From contig JAHAXB010000016.1 in the NCBI GenBank assembly GCA_018384735.1, forward strand, positions 62,001 through 126,000: 64,000 nt of DNA, given 5' to 3'. Position 1 is the stretch's first letter, and each line of letters opens with the position of its first letter. The DNA is from Eubacteriales bacterium (GTDB taxonomy: Bacteria; Bacillota; Clostridia; Christensenellales; UBA1242). The notes under the pieces are model-generated. The model was not told the origin of the DNA. It did no database searches and saw only the letters and a program-made list of their open reading frames with translations. This document shows, piece by piece, positions 29,638 through 39,972 of the stretch. Both the position numbers and the translations under genes were made by a program.

Positions 29638-29711
29638 TTTTTGCACTTTACTATTTCCTACCTTTTTAGTATGAAATACTATACAAAAAACAAACCAGTT
29701 TGTAAAGTACT

Positions 29712-30107
29712 TTATTCGCGCAACAATTCCGCCAACGTTACGCTTTTTAAATAATCATCAATCAAAAGGTTTAATTTGTCCCAGCACTTGCGGATACGAC
29801 AATGACAAATGTGACCGCACTGTTTTTTATCCATGCAATTTACGACCGCCAAACTGCCCTCAGTTGCGTTTAGTATTTCCGCAACCGTTGTTGCGTCCGG
29901 CTGCTTTGCCAATTTATAACCACCACTGGCGCCACGAAAACTTAACAACAAATTCGCTTTAACCAACTTCTGGACAATTTGTTCCAGATATTTCAACGAA
30001 ATACCTTGGACCTCCGCCACAGACTTCAACGACAAAACTTCACCGTTATGTACGGCAAATTCTACCATCACTTGCAAAGCGTAACGTCCCTTGGTTGAAA
30101 TCTTCAT
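29712..30107 (-). CDS. Rrf2-family regulator (IscR-like)
   Basis: MKISTKGRYALQVMVEFAVHN..., SFRGASGGYKLAK, three cysteines in CMDKKQCGHICHC. Confidence 0.9.
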   Translation of the reverse strand: MKISTKGRYALQVMVEFAVHNGEVLSLKSVAEVQGISLKYLEQIVQKLVKANLLLSFRGASGGYKLAKQPDATTVAEILNATEGSLAVVNCMDKKQCGHICHCRIRKCWDKLNLLIDDYLKSVTLAELLRE

Positions 30108-30170
30108 ACCCGCAGTATAACACCGCTTAACAACTTTGACCAGTCGATATTCCGGTTGTATACTAACCGC

Positions 30171-30797
30171 ATGAATTGGTTTCCCAATTATACTTGCATG
30201 GCGTGTGGCTGTGAAATTCAAGCGTCCACCAATGACTACCTTTGTCCGCGCTGCATGAACCAACTGCCGATTGTAACCCAAACACAAAATGGGCATTATT
30301 CACCCTTTCTTTACGCCGAGCCAATTCGCACGATGATTTTGAAATTCAAATACGCGGATAACGGTTTCATTGCCAAAGCGTTGGCACCATATCTCGCCGC
30401 GGTCTACTTAAAACACCTTGCCAATAAATTCAAACAACCGCCCTTAATAATTCCTGTTCCGTTACACCGTAGCCGACAAAACGAACGCGGTTACAATCAA
30501 AGCGCGGTACTCGCCCAAGAACTGACCACCTATTTGCATTTACCAGTACTTACCGACGGTTTATTGCGTACCAAGAAAACCACCATCCAAAAACACATGA
30601 GCGATACTGAACGCGCGAAAAACATTAAGAGTGCTTTCACGGTCAACCCACAACACGCCAACGCAATTCACGGTCAGAACATTTTGTTATTAGACGATGT
30701 TTACACAACTGGTGCAACCTCACACGAATGCGCGACAACTTTACGCAAAGCCGGTGCCAAAAACGTAATAATCCTTACGATTGCCAGCGTTGATTAA
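30171..30797 (+). CDS. ComF-family phosphoribosyltransferase-like protein
   Basis: CMACGCEIQASTNDYLCPRC; IPVPLHRSRQNERGYNQSAVLA; ILLLDDVYTTGAT. Confidence 0.9.
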   Translation: MNWFPNYTCMACGCEIQASTNDYLCPRCMNQLPIVTQTQNGHYSPFLYAEPIRTMILKFKYADNGFIAKALAPYLAAVYLKHLANKFKQPPLIIPVPLHRSRQNERGYNQSAVLAQELTTYLHLPVLTDGLLRTKKTTIQKHMSDTERAKNIKSAFTVNPQHANAIHGQNILLLDDVYTTGATSHECATTLRKAGAKNVIILTIASVD

Positions 30798-30849
30798 ACA
30801 AAAAATAAAGCAGACAAATTAACAGCATAAAATTCTTTTTTAACGACAT
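30775..30849 (-). CDS. Candidate 24-aa hydrophobic microprotein with strong SD
   Basis: Manual translation MSLKKNFMLLICLLYFLFNQRWQS*; upstream AAGGAAGGccgtaATG; directly downstream of ferritin-like gene. Confidence 0.4.
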   Translation of the reverse strand: MSLKKNFMLLICLLYFLFNQRWQS

Positions 30850-30867
30850 TACGGCCTTCCTTAACGT

Positions 30868-31128
30868 TTATTTTCGCCCTTCAACAAATTCTTGGTAGCC
30901 CAATTCAAATTGTTTCTTGCTCTCTGGATCCAAATGAAACAACAAACCAAACAGTTCGCCCACATGCATTTTTTCTTCCGCGACGATGTGGCGAATGATT
31001 TGTTTTGCTTGTGGGTTTTCGGTTACATCCAAATGGTTTTCATATTGGATAATTGCTTCCAATTCGCCGATAATGTCCGCACGCGTATTTTGGATGGTAA
31101 TTTGTTGATTGATTAAATTATTATTCAT
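30868..31128 (-). CDS. Mini-ferritin / encapsulated-ferritin-like protein
   Basis: DIIGELEAIIQYENHLDVTENPQAKQIIRHIVAEEKMHVGELFGLLFHLDPESKKQFELG. Confidence 0.75.
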   Translation of the reverse strand: MNNNLINQQITIQNTRADIIGELEAIIQYENHLDVTENPQAKQIIRHIVAEEKMHVGELFGLLFHLDPESKKQFELGYQEFVEGRK

Positions 31129-31164
31129 GCCATTTATCTATGACTGAATTTTTTAATGTGTGAC

Positions 31165-32241
31165 TTAGCGTAAAACATAACGCACAATCGCATTCAAAGT
31201 GTTTTCCGGATAAGCAACTTCGCCGGTCAACACATCAGCACATTCGTACATTGTACGATCACAAACATTTGCAAAGACGTTACGCGCACCATAGATTTGG
31301 TCGAAATTTCCGCCCGACAAATAAATCACACGCGCGTTTTCAAAATTGCTTAAACGCTTCGCAAATTCGTTCAAACGGTCCATGACTAATTTATTGAAGA
31401 TGCTGGCAGGAATTTGAATACCATTTGCCGTGTATTTTTCTTCCACTAAAACTTCAAAGGTCGGCGTACATTGTGCTAACAATTTAATCGCGGTTTCATA
31501 ATCAAAGTTAAAGTAATCCATAATCTCGCTGACCAAGTAACCCGATCCCAAATTAAAGTGTGCTAATTGCATCAAGCCGTCACCCAAAACATTGGCTACC
31601 GAAGTTGAAAAGAAATCACAACGCACCAAAGTACAGCCAGCGTCACGCACTTTTTCCGGAATCATGAACAACTCACACGCAGCAACAGAAACGAATTGGT
31701 AATTCAAAAAACCGGCGCGTTGAATTGCATTCAAATCAAACAGATAGCGGAATTCTTGGTTAACGGTGGTTGCACTGGAAACCATGGTCACACCAATAGT
31801 CGCGGTTCCCAAAACATCAATCAGAACTTCTTCGTATTCTTCCAATTTGTAATACAAAGCCTGTTTATGAATAATTTCCATATTGGTGGTATCAAACTGG
31901 GTATTTTCCCATAACTTTTGCAAATGCTGACGGTTAATTTTAGTCATGTGGTCAAAAACCAATTCACTGGTTTGTGTTTGCACTTGGCAAAACTGATTTG
32001 CCACACCAATGTACAAAGTTTGTGGTACTCGGTTCAACCCCTGTACCATTTCAGCCACCACCGCGTTTACTGTGGTAGTAAAGTCGTTGCGGTCATTAAA
32101 CTGACCATCCATAATACCACTGTAATCTTTGCGCACGGTTGTAATCGGTGTAATATTTTGTCCGTAACTCACTTTTGCCACACGCCCCACAACCTGGGTA
32201 TCATCAAAATACAAAACAGCCACTAAATCATTTTTCGACAT
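31165..32241 (-). CDS. Divergent FtsA-like actin-fold protein
   Basis: Position after ftsQ-like gene; FtsA/MreB-type layout; IYLSGGNFDQIYGAR. Confidence 0.5.
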   Translation of the reverse strand: MSKNDLVAVLYFDDTQVVGRVAKVSYGQNITPITTVRKDYSGIMDGQFNDRNDFTTTVNAVVAEMVQGLNRVPQTLYIGVANQFCQVQTQTSELVFDHMTKINRQHLQKLWENTQFDTTNMEIIHKQALYYKLEEYEEVLIDVLGTATIGVTMVSSATTVNQEFRYLFDLNAIQRAGFLNYQFVSVAACELFMIPEKVRDAGCTLVRCDFFSTSVANVLGDGLMQLAHFNLGSGYLVSEIMDYFNFDYETAIKLLAQCTPTFEVLVEEKYTANGIQIPASIFNKLVMDRLNEFAKRLSNFENARVIYLSGGNFDQIYGARNVFANVCDRTMYECADVLTGEVAYPENTLNAIVRYVLR

Positions 32242-33025
32242 AATACTCCTTGCCTCCAAATTCCACGACAAATTTACCCGACTTGTCGTTATAAACAGTC
32301 GTATAAACCCCAGTCGCTCCATGTACTTCATTTTGATAAATCTGATCAGTAAACTCTAACGCGTATTTGAAATTATCGTTCGGTTTAATCTTGATCTTAA
32401 ATGTGACGCCCGATTTGATTGTTAAATTCAAGCAAAGGTAACCAGCACCAACCGTTTCAGCTTGATCGTCATAAGTGAGTTCAATCCCATCCAATGAATC
32501 AAAATGACTGGCGACGGCTTTTAATTGTTCAATTTTGGCTTGCGAACGCTGATCCTGACCAACCGCCATGTCACCCGCGGTTAAATCATTCACCAAGGTT
32601 AAATTAGCCCCACTAATGTCCACCCATTCTTCGTCCGGAACCGCGCCACAATCCACAATACACATTTCCGCATCGTAAACATATTGGTTTTTACTGTCAT
32701 AAAAAACTGGCACGCGACGCGAAATTTCCAAAATGATTCGGTTTGGGAATTTTGCTGTTACCCGGTGCAATTTAAATTTGGAATTTACTGCTTTGACCTT
32801 TTTCGCAATTTTATCTTGGTTCAAATTAAACAAAATATTTTTTCCGAGTAAATTACTGTTTTCAAGAACTTCATTTTTTTCATCTTCGGTTAAGGCGTTG
32901 GCAGTTTGCACGGTCACATCAACCACATCAACGTTACGCACCACAAAAACCGTACCACAGGTAATACAAACACCTGCCACCACAATAAAAATGATTAACA
33001 TGGTTAATAAAACCCGAGTTTTCAT
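32228..33025 (-). CDS. FtsQ/DivIB-like cell division protein
   Basis: Single N-terminal TM, POTRA-like region NVDVVDVTVQTANALTEDEKNEVLENSNLLGKNILFNLN. Confidence 0.7.
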   Translation of the reverse strand: MKTRVLLTMLIIFIVVAGVCITCGTVFVVRNVDVVDVTVQTANALTEDEKNEVLENSNLLGKNILFNLNQDKIAKKVKAVNSKFKLHRVTAKFPNRIILEISRRVPVFYDSKNQYVYDAEMCIVDCGAVPDEEWVDISGANLTLVNDLTAGDMAVGQDQRSQAKIEQLKAVASHFDSLDGIELTYDDQAETVGAGYLCLNLTIKSGVTFKIKIKPNDNFKYALEFTDQIYQNEVHGATGVYTTVYNDKSGKFVVEFGGKEYYVEK

Positions 33026-33080
33026 TCCATAAATAGTATAAGTCACACCTGCAACTTGGTCAAACATAATATGAATTATA

Positions 33081-34412
33081 ATGTCACAGATTCAAATCAT
33101 TGGCGGCAACCGTTTATCCGGTCATTTACGCATGAGCGGAGCGAAAAACAGTTTACTTCCCATCATGACAGCGTGCTTAATGGTGCGCGGTACAGTCTAC
33201 CTCCACGATGTCCCCAAGCTTACCGACCTAAACCAAATGCTACATATTTTGGCGGATTTAGGTTGTACGGTCAACCAGCGTGGCGCTACCGTCAAGATTG
33301 ATGTCGACGAACTGTATACGCACATCATCGACCGCCAAGCCGCGCCCAAAATCCGTGGCAGCATTTTTGTCATGGGAGCATTACTGGCGCGTTTAGGTAA
33401 AGTCGAATTGCCATTTCCCGGTGGTTGCGCCATCGGCAGTCGCCCCATTGATTTACACCTAACCCTGCTACGCCAAATCGGAGTTAAATGCCATTGCCAC
33501 GGCGACACTATTACCGCCGCTTATCAACCAAAGCCACACCGCAAACCGACTGTGCTTTGTTTAGACTTTCCTTCCGTTGGTGCGACCGAAAACATTATCC
33601 AAGCCACCGCACTCGGCATAGCCGGCAACACTTACATTATCCACGGCGTCGCCAAAGAACCCGAAGTCGTTGACCTTTGCCATTTTCTCAACCAATGCGG
33701 TGCGCAGATACACGGCGCCGGTACGGACACCATTACCGTCCACAGTGTAACCCAATTACACGGCACCACCTATACGCCCATTCCCGATCGTATTAACACT
33801 GGCTCATATTTAATCGCAGTAGCGGCGACCGGCGGTGACGTAACTTTAACCAATACAGTCCCCGTCCACCAAATCAATTTGCTAAACAAACTTAAAATGT
33901 TGGGTGCCAAAATTACGACCACCAAAGATACCATTCACATAATTATGAACCGACGCCACGCCGCTCATTTCAATGTTCACACGGCACCATACCCGGGTTT
34001 TCCCACCGACCTACAAAGTCAGTTCTGCGTCTTAACGACACTTATCAAAGGTCATTCCATCATCACGGAAAACCTTTTTGAAAATCGCTTCCGTTATGTA
34101 CCCGAACTAATTAAACTGGGCGCCAAAATTACCGTTACTGGCAACCAAGCCCAAATTACCAGCGTTCCCGCACTTTCCGCCACACCGACGCCCAATTTGT
34201 GTCCCAGTTCTTATCACATTCCCGACCCGCAAAGTTGTACCGGTACTACCATCACCGCCCACGACTTACGCGGTGGCGTGGCATTAGTTATCGCCGCTTT
34301 AACCGCATCCGGAACTACGACGATTGAACACGCGGATTATATCTACCGTGGCCACGAAGACATCGTCAAAGATCTGCGTCAGTTAGGTGCGAATATTGTG
34401 GCTCTTGTTTAA
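33081..34412 (+). CDS. murA: UDP-N-acetylglucosamine 1-carboxyvinyltransferase
   Basis: GGNRLSGHLRMSGAKNSLLPIMTACLM, FPSVGATENIIQAT, YPGFPTDLQSQF. Confidence 0.93.
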   Translation: MSQIQIIGGNRLSGHLRMSGAKNSLLPIMTACLMVRGTVYLHDVPKLTDLNQMLHILADLGCTVNQRGATVKIDVDELYTHIIDRQAAPKIRGSIFVMGALLARLGKVELPFPGGCAIGSRPIDLHLTLLRQIGVKCHCHGDTITAAYQPKPHRKPTVLCLDFPSVGATENIIQATALGIAGNTYIIHGVAKEPEVVDLCHFLNQCGAQIHGAGTDTITVHSVTQLHGTTYTPIPDRINTGSYLIAVAATGGDVTLTNTVPVHQINLLNKLKMLGAKITTTKDTIHIIMNRRHAAHFNVHTAPYPGFPTDLQSQFCVLTTLIKGHSIITENLFENRFRYVPELIKLGAKITVTGNQAQITSVPALSATPTPNLCPSSYHIPDPQSCTGTTITAHDLRGGVALVIAALTASGTTTIEHADYIYRGHEDIVKDLRQLGANIVALV

Positions 34413-35676
34413 CAGTTGCCAATACTAAGTGCTTAAATTCATCACCACGCTGTTCATAATTAGCAAACATATCAAAACTGCTACCACTGGGACTAAACAA
34501 AACCACCCCCGGCTTTTTCACGACTTGTGCCGCGCGTTTAACGGCGGTCGCTAAGTCCGTCACGGCAACTACATGTTGTAAACCCAAACTTTGCGCCACC
34601 GTCATTACCTGTTCCTTAATTGCCCCAAAGACCAACACCTGTTCCACATTACTGGGTAATTGGCGCAATAATTCGTGGTAGTCTTGTCCCTTACTTAAAC
34701 CGCACAAAATCAAACAAATTGGCATTTGGATTGAACGTGTCGCCGCCAAAGTTGCCGCCATATTGGTTGCCTTGCTGTCGTTGTAAAACGCCACACCTTG
34801 GTGGTCAATTACCAGTTCCATTCGGTGAAATTGCGGTTGATACCGACACGCACGCCAAATTGTTGCTAACGGTATTTTTAACAATCGTCCCACGGCAATC
34901 ACCGACAAAGCGTTCGACACCGTATGTGGCATTCCACCTAATTCATCAACCGCACCTAATATTCGCACCCGGCGTCCCAGTTTCTCCAACACCTTACCAT
35001 CTTGGATGTAATATCCCGTCACCGCCGTTTGCGTACTATACCAAAGCACGCGTGGCCCATGCTTGCGCATAATATCCTCGCCGACCCGTCGCGCATTAAC
35101 ATCATCATAATTCACCACAAACCAATCCTTGCGTGTTTGTTGTGTTGTAATTTGCGCTTTGCATTGTGCATAATTTTCCATTGTCACATGGCGGTCTAAA
35201 TGGTCCGCGGTTATGTTGGTTAGCACGGCGATGTGCGGATGTAAAATTTTGGTCTGTTCCAACATAAAGGACGAAACTTCCATCACGACCAACGCTTGAT
35301 GTAACTGCTTAGCCACCCGCGTCACAGGGACGCCCACATTACCACACAGCACTGACTTTTTTCCGGATGCTTGACACATTTGGTAAATTTGCTTAACCAC
35401 AGTCGTTTTACCGTTGGTACCGGTTACTGCCACCAAAGACCTTGGTTTTAATTTGGGCTCGCAATAAAATGGCAGTTCCACTTCGGGTACTACGGGTACG
35501 TTTTCATGCAGTTGTGTCATCGGCACACCGGGCGAAACCACACAGAAATCATAATCATCCGCCACCTTTTCCTGTGCATCCGCAACCACCACAGTTTCCA
35601 CATTGCGCGCCACCAAATAACTTTCGGCGGCTTTTCCGCTGACGCCATAGCCAATTATCTTCGCTTTCATAATCAT
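34366..35676 (-). CDS. murD: UDP-N-acetylmuramoylalanine-D-glutamate ligase
   Basis: VAVTGTNGKTTVVKQI, FYNDSKATNMAATLAA, LFSPSGSSFDMFANYEQRGDEFK. Confidence 0.93.
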   Translation of the reverse strand: MIMKAKIIGYGVSGKAAESYLVARNVETVVVADAQEKVADDYDFCVVSPGVPMTQLHENVPVVPEVELPFYCEPKLKPRSLVAVTGTNGKTTVVKQIYQMCQASGKKSVLCGNVGVPVTRVAKQLHQALVVMEVSSFMLEQTKILHPHIAVLTNITADHLDRHVTMENYAQCKAQITTQQTRKDWFVVNYDDVNARRVGEDIMRKHGPRVLWYSTQTAVTGYYIQDGKVLEKLGRRVRILGAVDELGGMPHTVSNALSVIAVGRLLKIPLATIWRACRYQPQFHRMELVIDHQGVAFYNDSKATNMAATLAATRSIQMPICLILCGLSKGQDYHELLRQLPSNVEQVLVFGAIKEQVMTVAQSLGLQHVVAVTDLATAVKRAAQVVKKPGVVLFSPSGSSFDMFANYEQRGDEFKHLVLATVKQEPQYSHLTDADL

Positions 35677-35694
35677 GCTTATGAAAATAAACGA

Positions 35695-36675
35695 CTAAAC
35701 ATACATGACAGATAACACCAAAACAATGCCCATAATAATCGTTACCGCCGCGTAAATTGCGACAATTTTTGATTCACGCATACCACATTTTTCCAAATGA
35801 TGATGAAATGGCGCCATCCGAAAAATTCGTTTACCTTTGGTAATTTTGAACCAGCCAACCTGCAAAATAGTACTCAGTGCGGACCACACAAACACAACTC
35901 CTAAAAACAACAAAGTAAAGCCCAAACCCGTAAACAAAGAAACCATCGCGATAAAACCGCCCAAAAATAACGAGCCGGTATCGCCCATAAAGACCGAAGC
36001 TTTGTTTGTGTTAAACAACAAGTACGCCAGCAAACTGCCAACTGCGACCGCAATCAAGTTACCAATCGTAGTAATCTCGTCGCCAATATCGGTCAACGCA
36101 ATTAACACATAAATAAACAACAAATAAACCAGCGAGGTTGTACCAGCTAAACCGTCCAAGCCGTCGGTTAAATTAACCGCGTTCGTGGTAGCCACCAAAA
36201 CCAACAAAGTCAAAGTAAAAATTCCCACGCCACCGATTTGCCAAAAAACATTCAAAAATGGGACCCAAATTTCTCCGGTCGGGTTAATGCGTAAATAAAA
36301 CACCGCCACCAATAAAGCAATACCTAACTGCCCAATAATTTTTTGGTACGCGCGCAAACCCAAATTTTGGTGGTGCTTAATTTTCAAAAAGTCATCCAAG
36401 AAACCAACGATACCATAACCACAACTAGCAACCACGATAATCAAACTTAATGGTGTGTCCCAACCAATAAAGATGATTGAAATTAACACGATTGGTAACA
36501 TAAAAATCAAGCCACCCATTGTTGGCGTGCCGTTTTTAGCGGCGTGCATGTCAACGTATTTCAAAATTGATTGTCCGGCTTTCAAACGTTTTAACCACGG
36601 AATTAAAATCAAACCCGCACCAACCGCAAGTGCGAAAGCAATCAAGACCAACCACAAATCTGCTTTAAAGTCCAC
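35695..36675 (-). CDS. mraY: Phospho-N-acetylmuramoyl-pentapeptide transferase
   Basis: KNGTPTMGGLIFM, TNAVNLTDGLDGLAG, FMGDTGSLFLGG, FHHHLEKCG. Confidence 0.95.
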   Translation of the reverse strand: MDFKADLWLVLIAFALAVGAGLILIPWLKRLKAGQSILKYVDMHAAKNGTPTMGGLIFMLPIVLISIIFIGWDTPLSLIIVVASCGYGIVGFLDDFLKIKHHQNLGLRAYQKIIGQLGIALLVAVFYLRINPTGEIWVPFLNVFWQIGGVGIFTLTLLVLVATTNAVNLTDGLDGLAGTTSLVYLLFIYVLIALTDIGDEITTIGNLIAVAVGSLLAYLLFNTNKASVFMGDTGSLFLGGFIAMVSLFTGLGFTLLFLGVVFVWSALSTILQVGWFKITKGKRIFRMAPFHHHLEKCGMRESKIVAIYAAVTIIMGIVLVLSVMYV

Positions 36676-36677
36676 AG

Positions 36678-38177
36678 TTACCTCCGTAAGATATTATCCA
36701 ACACTTTGCTGTCCATATACGGAATTTTTTCGTGGTTAATTTCCATGTAATTTTCGTGACCTTTCCCTGCGATGACCACCATATCGCCAACCTGCGCCTG
36801 ACTAAGGGCGTATTCAATCGCCTGTGTGCGGTCCGCAATTCGCGTATATTTGACCGCCGACACGTCTGAAACCTGTTGCAAGGTGGCGGCATCAACCGTT
36901 TTAATGCCACGCTCAATTTCATCAATAATTCTTTCTGGATTTTCGGTGCGCGGATTATCACTGGTTAAAACTACGTAATCCGCCAAGCGGTAAGCAATCG
37001 CGCCCATCTGCGGCCGTTTCAAACGGTCACGGTCACCACCACAGCCAAACACCACGAACAACTTGGCTTTGTTAGGTAAAATCGCCCGCGCGTTTTGTAA
37101 TAACTTTTCTAATCCATCTGGCGTATGCGCATAATCAATAACAGCGGTTACGCCGTGAAGATTATAGACGTTAAACCGACCAGGTACCGCCGGCATCGTT
37201 GTTAATGCCTCTTTAATCATTGACCAGTCAACTTTATAATGGCTGGCTAACAGCGCAGCCGCCACCGCATTGTAAACATTGTACAAACCGGGCAAAGCCA
37301 AATGACACGCACCAACTTTCCCCAAAATAAAATCACTACCGCGGACGGATAATACCACCTGATTAACAAACGCCCATTGTGCCGTGCCCACAATGGTATC
37401 GTGCTTTAGCGAATACGAAATTGCGTAAACATTAGGTTTATTGTTGACCGCGTCAGCAACCGCCAAGCCGTAAGCGTCATCCGCGTTAATAACTACCGCG
37501 CCGGACTGTAACGCTTGGAAGAAGCCGATTTTGGTATTTTTGTATTTTTCAAAAGTCTCGAAGAAATCCAAGTGGTCTTGCGTAATATTGGTAAAAATTA
37601 CTCCCGCAAAATTGATACCCGCGACCTTGTGAAAATGAATTGCGTGCGCCGAAACCTCCATTACCACGTCACGCACGCCGTTTTGATACATACAGGCAAT
37701 CGCTCGGTGCAAATCAATCGGGTCCGGCGTAGTTAAAGTTGTCACGCCTTCCCAGGTTTTGCCCGCATTCAAAACTCCGGTCGTACCAATTACGCCCACG
37801 TTTTTTCCCGTCGCTATTTCCAAAATATGTTGCATGATGTAGGTCGTGGTCGTTTTACCATTGGTGCCAACCACGCCGGTTACGCGCATTTGATCAACCA
37901 CATTACCGTAAAAATTTTTTGCCGCCAAAGCCATGGTCGCGCGGACATTAGCCACCTCAATGTGCTGAACATTCGCCGGAACGATAACGTCAGCGCCAAT
38001 TTCGCTAACAATTATGTCTGCGCCATTCTGGACGGCCTCGGCGACGTAAGTACCATCTTTCAACGCAAAATAAAGACCACCAGGTCGAACTTGTTGACTC
38101 TGGTGGTATAAACCGGTCACCGTCACGGGGATGCCAGCAATCTCAATTTTAACTTTACGGTTTCGCATAACCAACAC
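36678..38177 (-). CDS. murE: UDP-N-acetylmuramyl tripeptide synthase
   Basis: GVVGTNGKTTTTYIMQHIL, VMEVSAHAIH, DYAHTPDGLEKLL, TSDNPRTENPERII. Confidence 0.93.
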   Translation of the reverse strand: MLVMRNRKVKIEIAGIPVTVTGLYHQSQQVRPGGLYFALKDGTYVAEAVQNGADIIVSEIGADVIVPANVQHIEVANVRATMALAAKNFYGNVVDQMRVTGVVGTNGKTTTTYIMQHILEIATGKNVGVIGTTGVLNAGKTWEGVTTLTTPDPIDLHRAIACMYQNGVRDVVMEVSAHAIHFHKVAGINFAGVIFTNITQDHLDFFETFEKYKNTKIGFFQALQSGAVVINADDAYGLAVADAVNNKPNVYAISYSLKHDTIVGTAQWAFVNQVVLSVRGSDFILGKVGACHLALPGLYNVYNAVAAALLASHYKVDWSMIKEALTTMPAVPGRFNVYNLHGVTAVIDYAHTPDGLEKLLQNARAILPNKAKLFVVFGCGGDRDRLKRPQMGAIAYRLADYVVLTSDNPRTENPERIIDEIERGIKTVDAATLQQVSDVSAVKYTRIADRTQAIEYALSQAQVGDMVVIAGKGHENYMEINHEKIPYMDSKVLDNILRR

Positions 38178-38216
38178 TATGCCGCAAAGTGCTAAATAAT
38201 TTGTCGAAAACTAATC

Positions 38217-39956
38217 TTATTCCAAAGCGATTAAGTAATAGTAAATATTTTGACCGCCGTTCACAACATTAACATCGGCTGTCGCAAATTTGCTTTGAAC
38301 TTTTTCCGCCAACGCTTGTGCGTCGGATTCTTTCATATCTTCGCCGTAGTAAATGGTAATCGAACCCATGGTATCTTTCATCAAGATTTCACACAATTTC
38401 ATGGCAACTTCGTTTGGATTTTTACCCTTGGTGACAATGGATTTTTCGTCTAAACCGATAATATCGCCGGTTTTAATGTCCAAATTATCCATCTTGGTAT
38501 CACGCACCGCGTAGGTTACCGAAGCTGAAACCACGCTTTCCATGGTTGCTAAGAAAGTTTGTGTATTTTCATCCACGCTAGCGTCTGGACTAAACGCAAT
38601 CGCCGAAGAAATACCTTCACAAACACTCTTGGTCGGGATAATTACGATGTTTTTCTTGGTCAAAGATTGTGCATTCATCGCCGCCAAGACGATATTTTTA
38701 TTGTTCGGGAAAACGAAAATGGTCTTCGCGTGAACACGGTCACAAGCCGTCGCAATTTCTTCCGCGCTTGGGTTGCTGGTTTGACCGCCTTTAATCACGA
38801 AATCAACACCTAAATCACGCAACAAACTGCAAACGCCTTCGCCAGTCGCGACTTGAACCATACCTTGTTCTTTATCCGGAATGTTACGGCTATTGCGCAA
38901 TTCACGGTTTTGTTCCAACATATTTTCAATCTTAATTTTGGTAATTTCACCCAATTCCAACGCAGCGCCCAAAGCCAAATTCGGCGTATTAGTATGAACG
39001 TGAACTTTAACCATGTTCAAGTCACCAACGCAAATTACGCTGTCGCCCAATTCCATCAAGCGTACGCGGAATTTATCGATGCTTGCCATCGTAGTGGTCT
39101 TTTTGATATTTACCACGAAGAATTCGGTACAATAAGCAAATTCAATTTCACTAATATCTTCAATTTCAGCAACTTCGTCCGCGGTATCACGGAAAACAAC
39201 CGTATCGGTATCCTTTTTCAATTCTTTAACTTCTAAATTGCCTTCCAAAGTAGCTAACAAGCCCATAAAAATGGTAATTAAACCACGTCCACCAGAATCC
39301 ACAACGCCAGCTTTTTTCAAAACAGGCAACATTTCTGGGGTTTTTGCCAAAATAACTTCACCAGCATCAATTACTTTTTGCAAGAATTCGACGAAATCAC
39401 TGGTACTACGCGCAATTTTTTCGGCTTCTTCCGCCATCACACGAATTACCGTCAAAATTGTTCCTTCTTTGGGTAAAGTTACGGCTGCATAAGCGGTTTT
39501 CGCACCTTCACTCATCGCATTTGCAAAAACACGAGTGGTAATTTTACCATTACCAATTTTACCAAAAACCGACATCATACCTTTCAAAATTTGGCTGGTA
39601 ATCACGCCGCTGTTACCGCGCGCACCTTTCAAAGCACCACGCGCAATACCGTCGGTTAATTCTACCAAGTTATTGGCGACGTTTTCGACTTCCGTCATCG
39701 CGGTACGCATGGTCAAACTCATGTTTAAGCCCGTATCGCCATCCGGAACCGGGAAAACATTCATACTGTTAATGTATTCCTTGTTTTTGTCCAACAAATT
39801 GTAGGCGCCCAAGAACATGCGTTTTAACATTGCTACCGAAATATTCGTGATGGTAGTTTTTTCTGCTGCATCAGCTTTTTTTACCGTCTTTGCGGTTGTC
39901 GACTTAGTTGATTTCTTACTTGTAGAAGTTGATTTTTTCACTGTTGTTTTATTCAT
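38217..39956 (-). CDS. DAK2/DegV-type protein (FakA/YloV-like)
   Basis: VFPVPDGDTGLNMSLTMRTAM, GARGNSGVITSQILKGM, DSGGRGL. Confidence 0.9.
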   Translation of the reverse strand: MNKTTVKKSTSTSKKSTKSTTAKTVKKADAAEKTTITNISVAMLKRMFLGAYNLLDKNKEYINSMNVFPVPDGDTGLNMSLTMRTAMTEVENVANNLVELTDGIARGALKGARGNSGVITSQILKGMMSVFGKIGNGKITTRVFANAMSEGAKTAYAAVTLPKEGTILTVIRVMAEEAEKIARSTSDFVEFLQKVIDAGEVILAKTPEMLPVLKKAGVVDSGGRGLITIFMGLLATLEGNLEVKELKKDTDTVVFRDTADEVAEIEDISEIEFAYCTEFFVVNIKKTTTMASIDKFRVRLMELGDSVICVGDLNMVKVHVHTNTPNLALGAALELGEITKIKIENMLEQNRELRNSRNIPDKEQGMVQVATGEGVCSLLRDLGVDFVIKGGQTSNPSAEEIATACDRVHAKTIFVFPNNKNIVLAAMNAQSLTKKNIVIIPTKSVCEGISSAIAFSPDASVDENTQTFLATMESVVSASVTYAVRDTKMDNLDIKTGDIIGLDEKSIVTKGKNPNEVAMKLCEILMKDTMGSITIYYGEDMKESDAQALAEKVQSKFATADVNVVNGGQNIYYYLIALE

Positions 39957-39972
39957 TTTAATTTAGTTTCCT

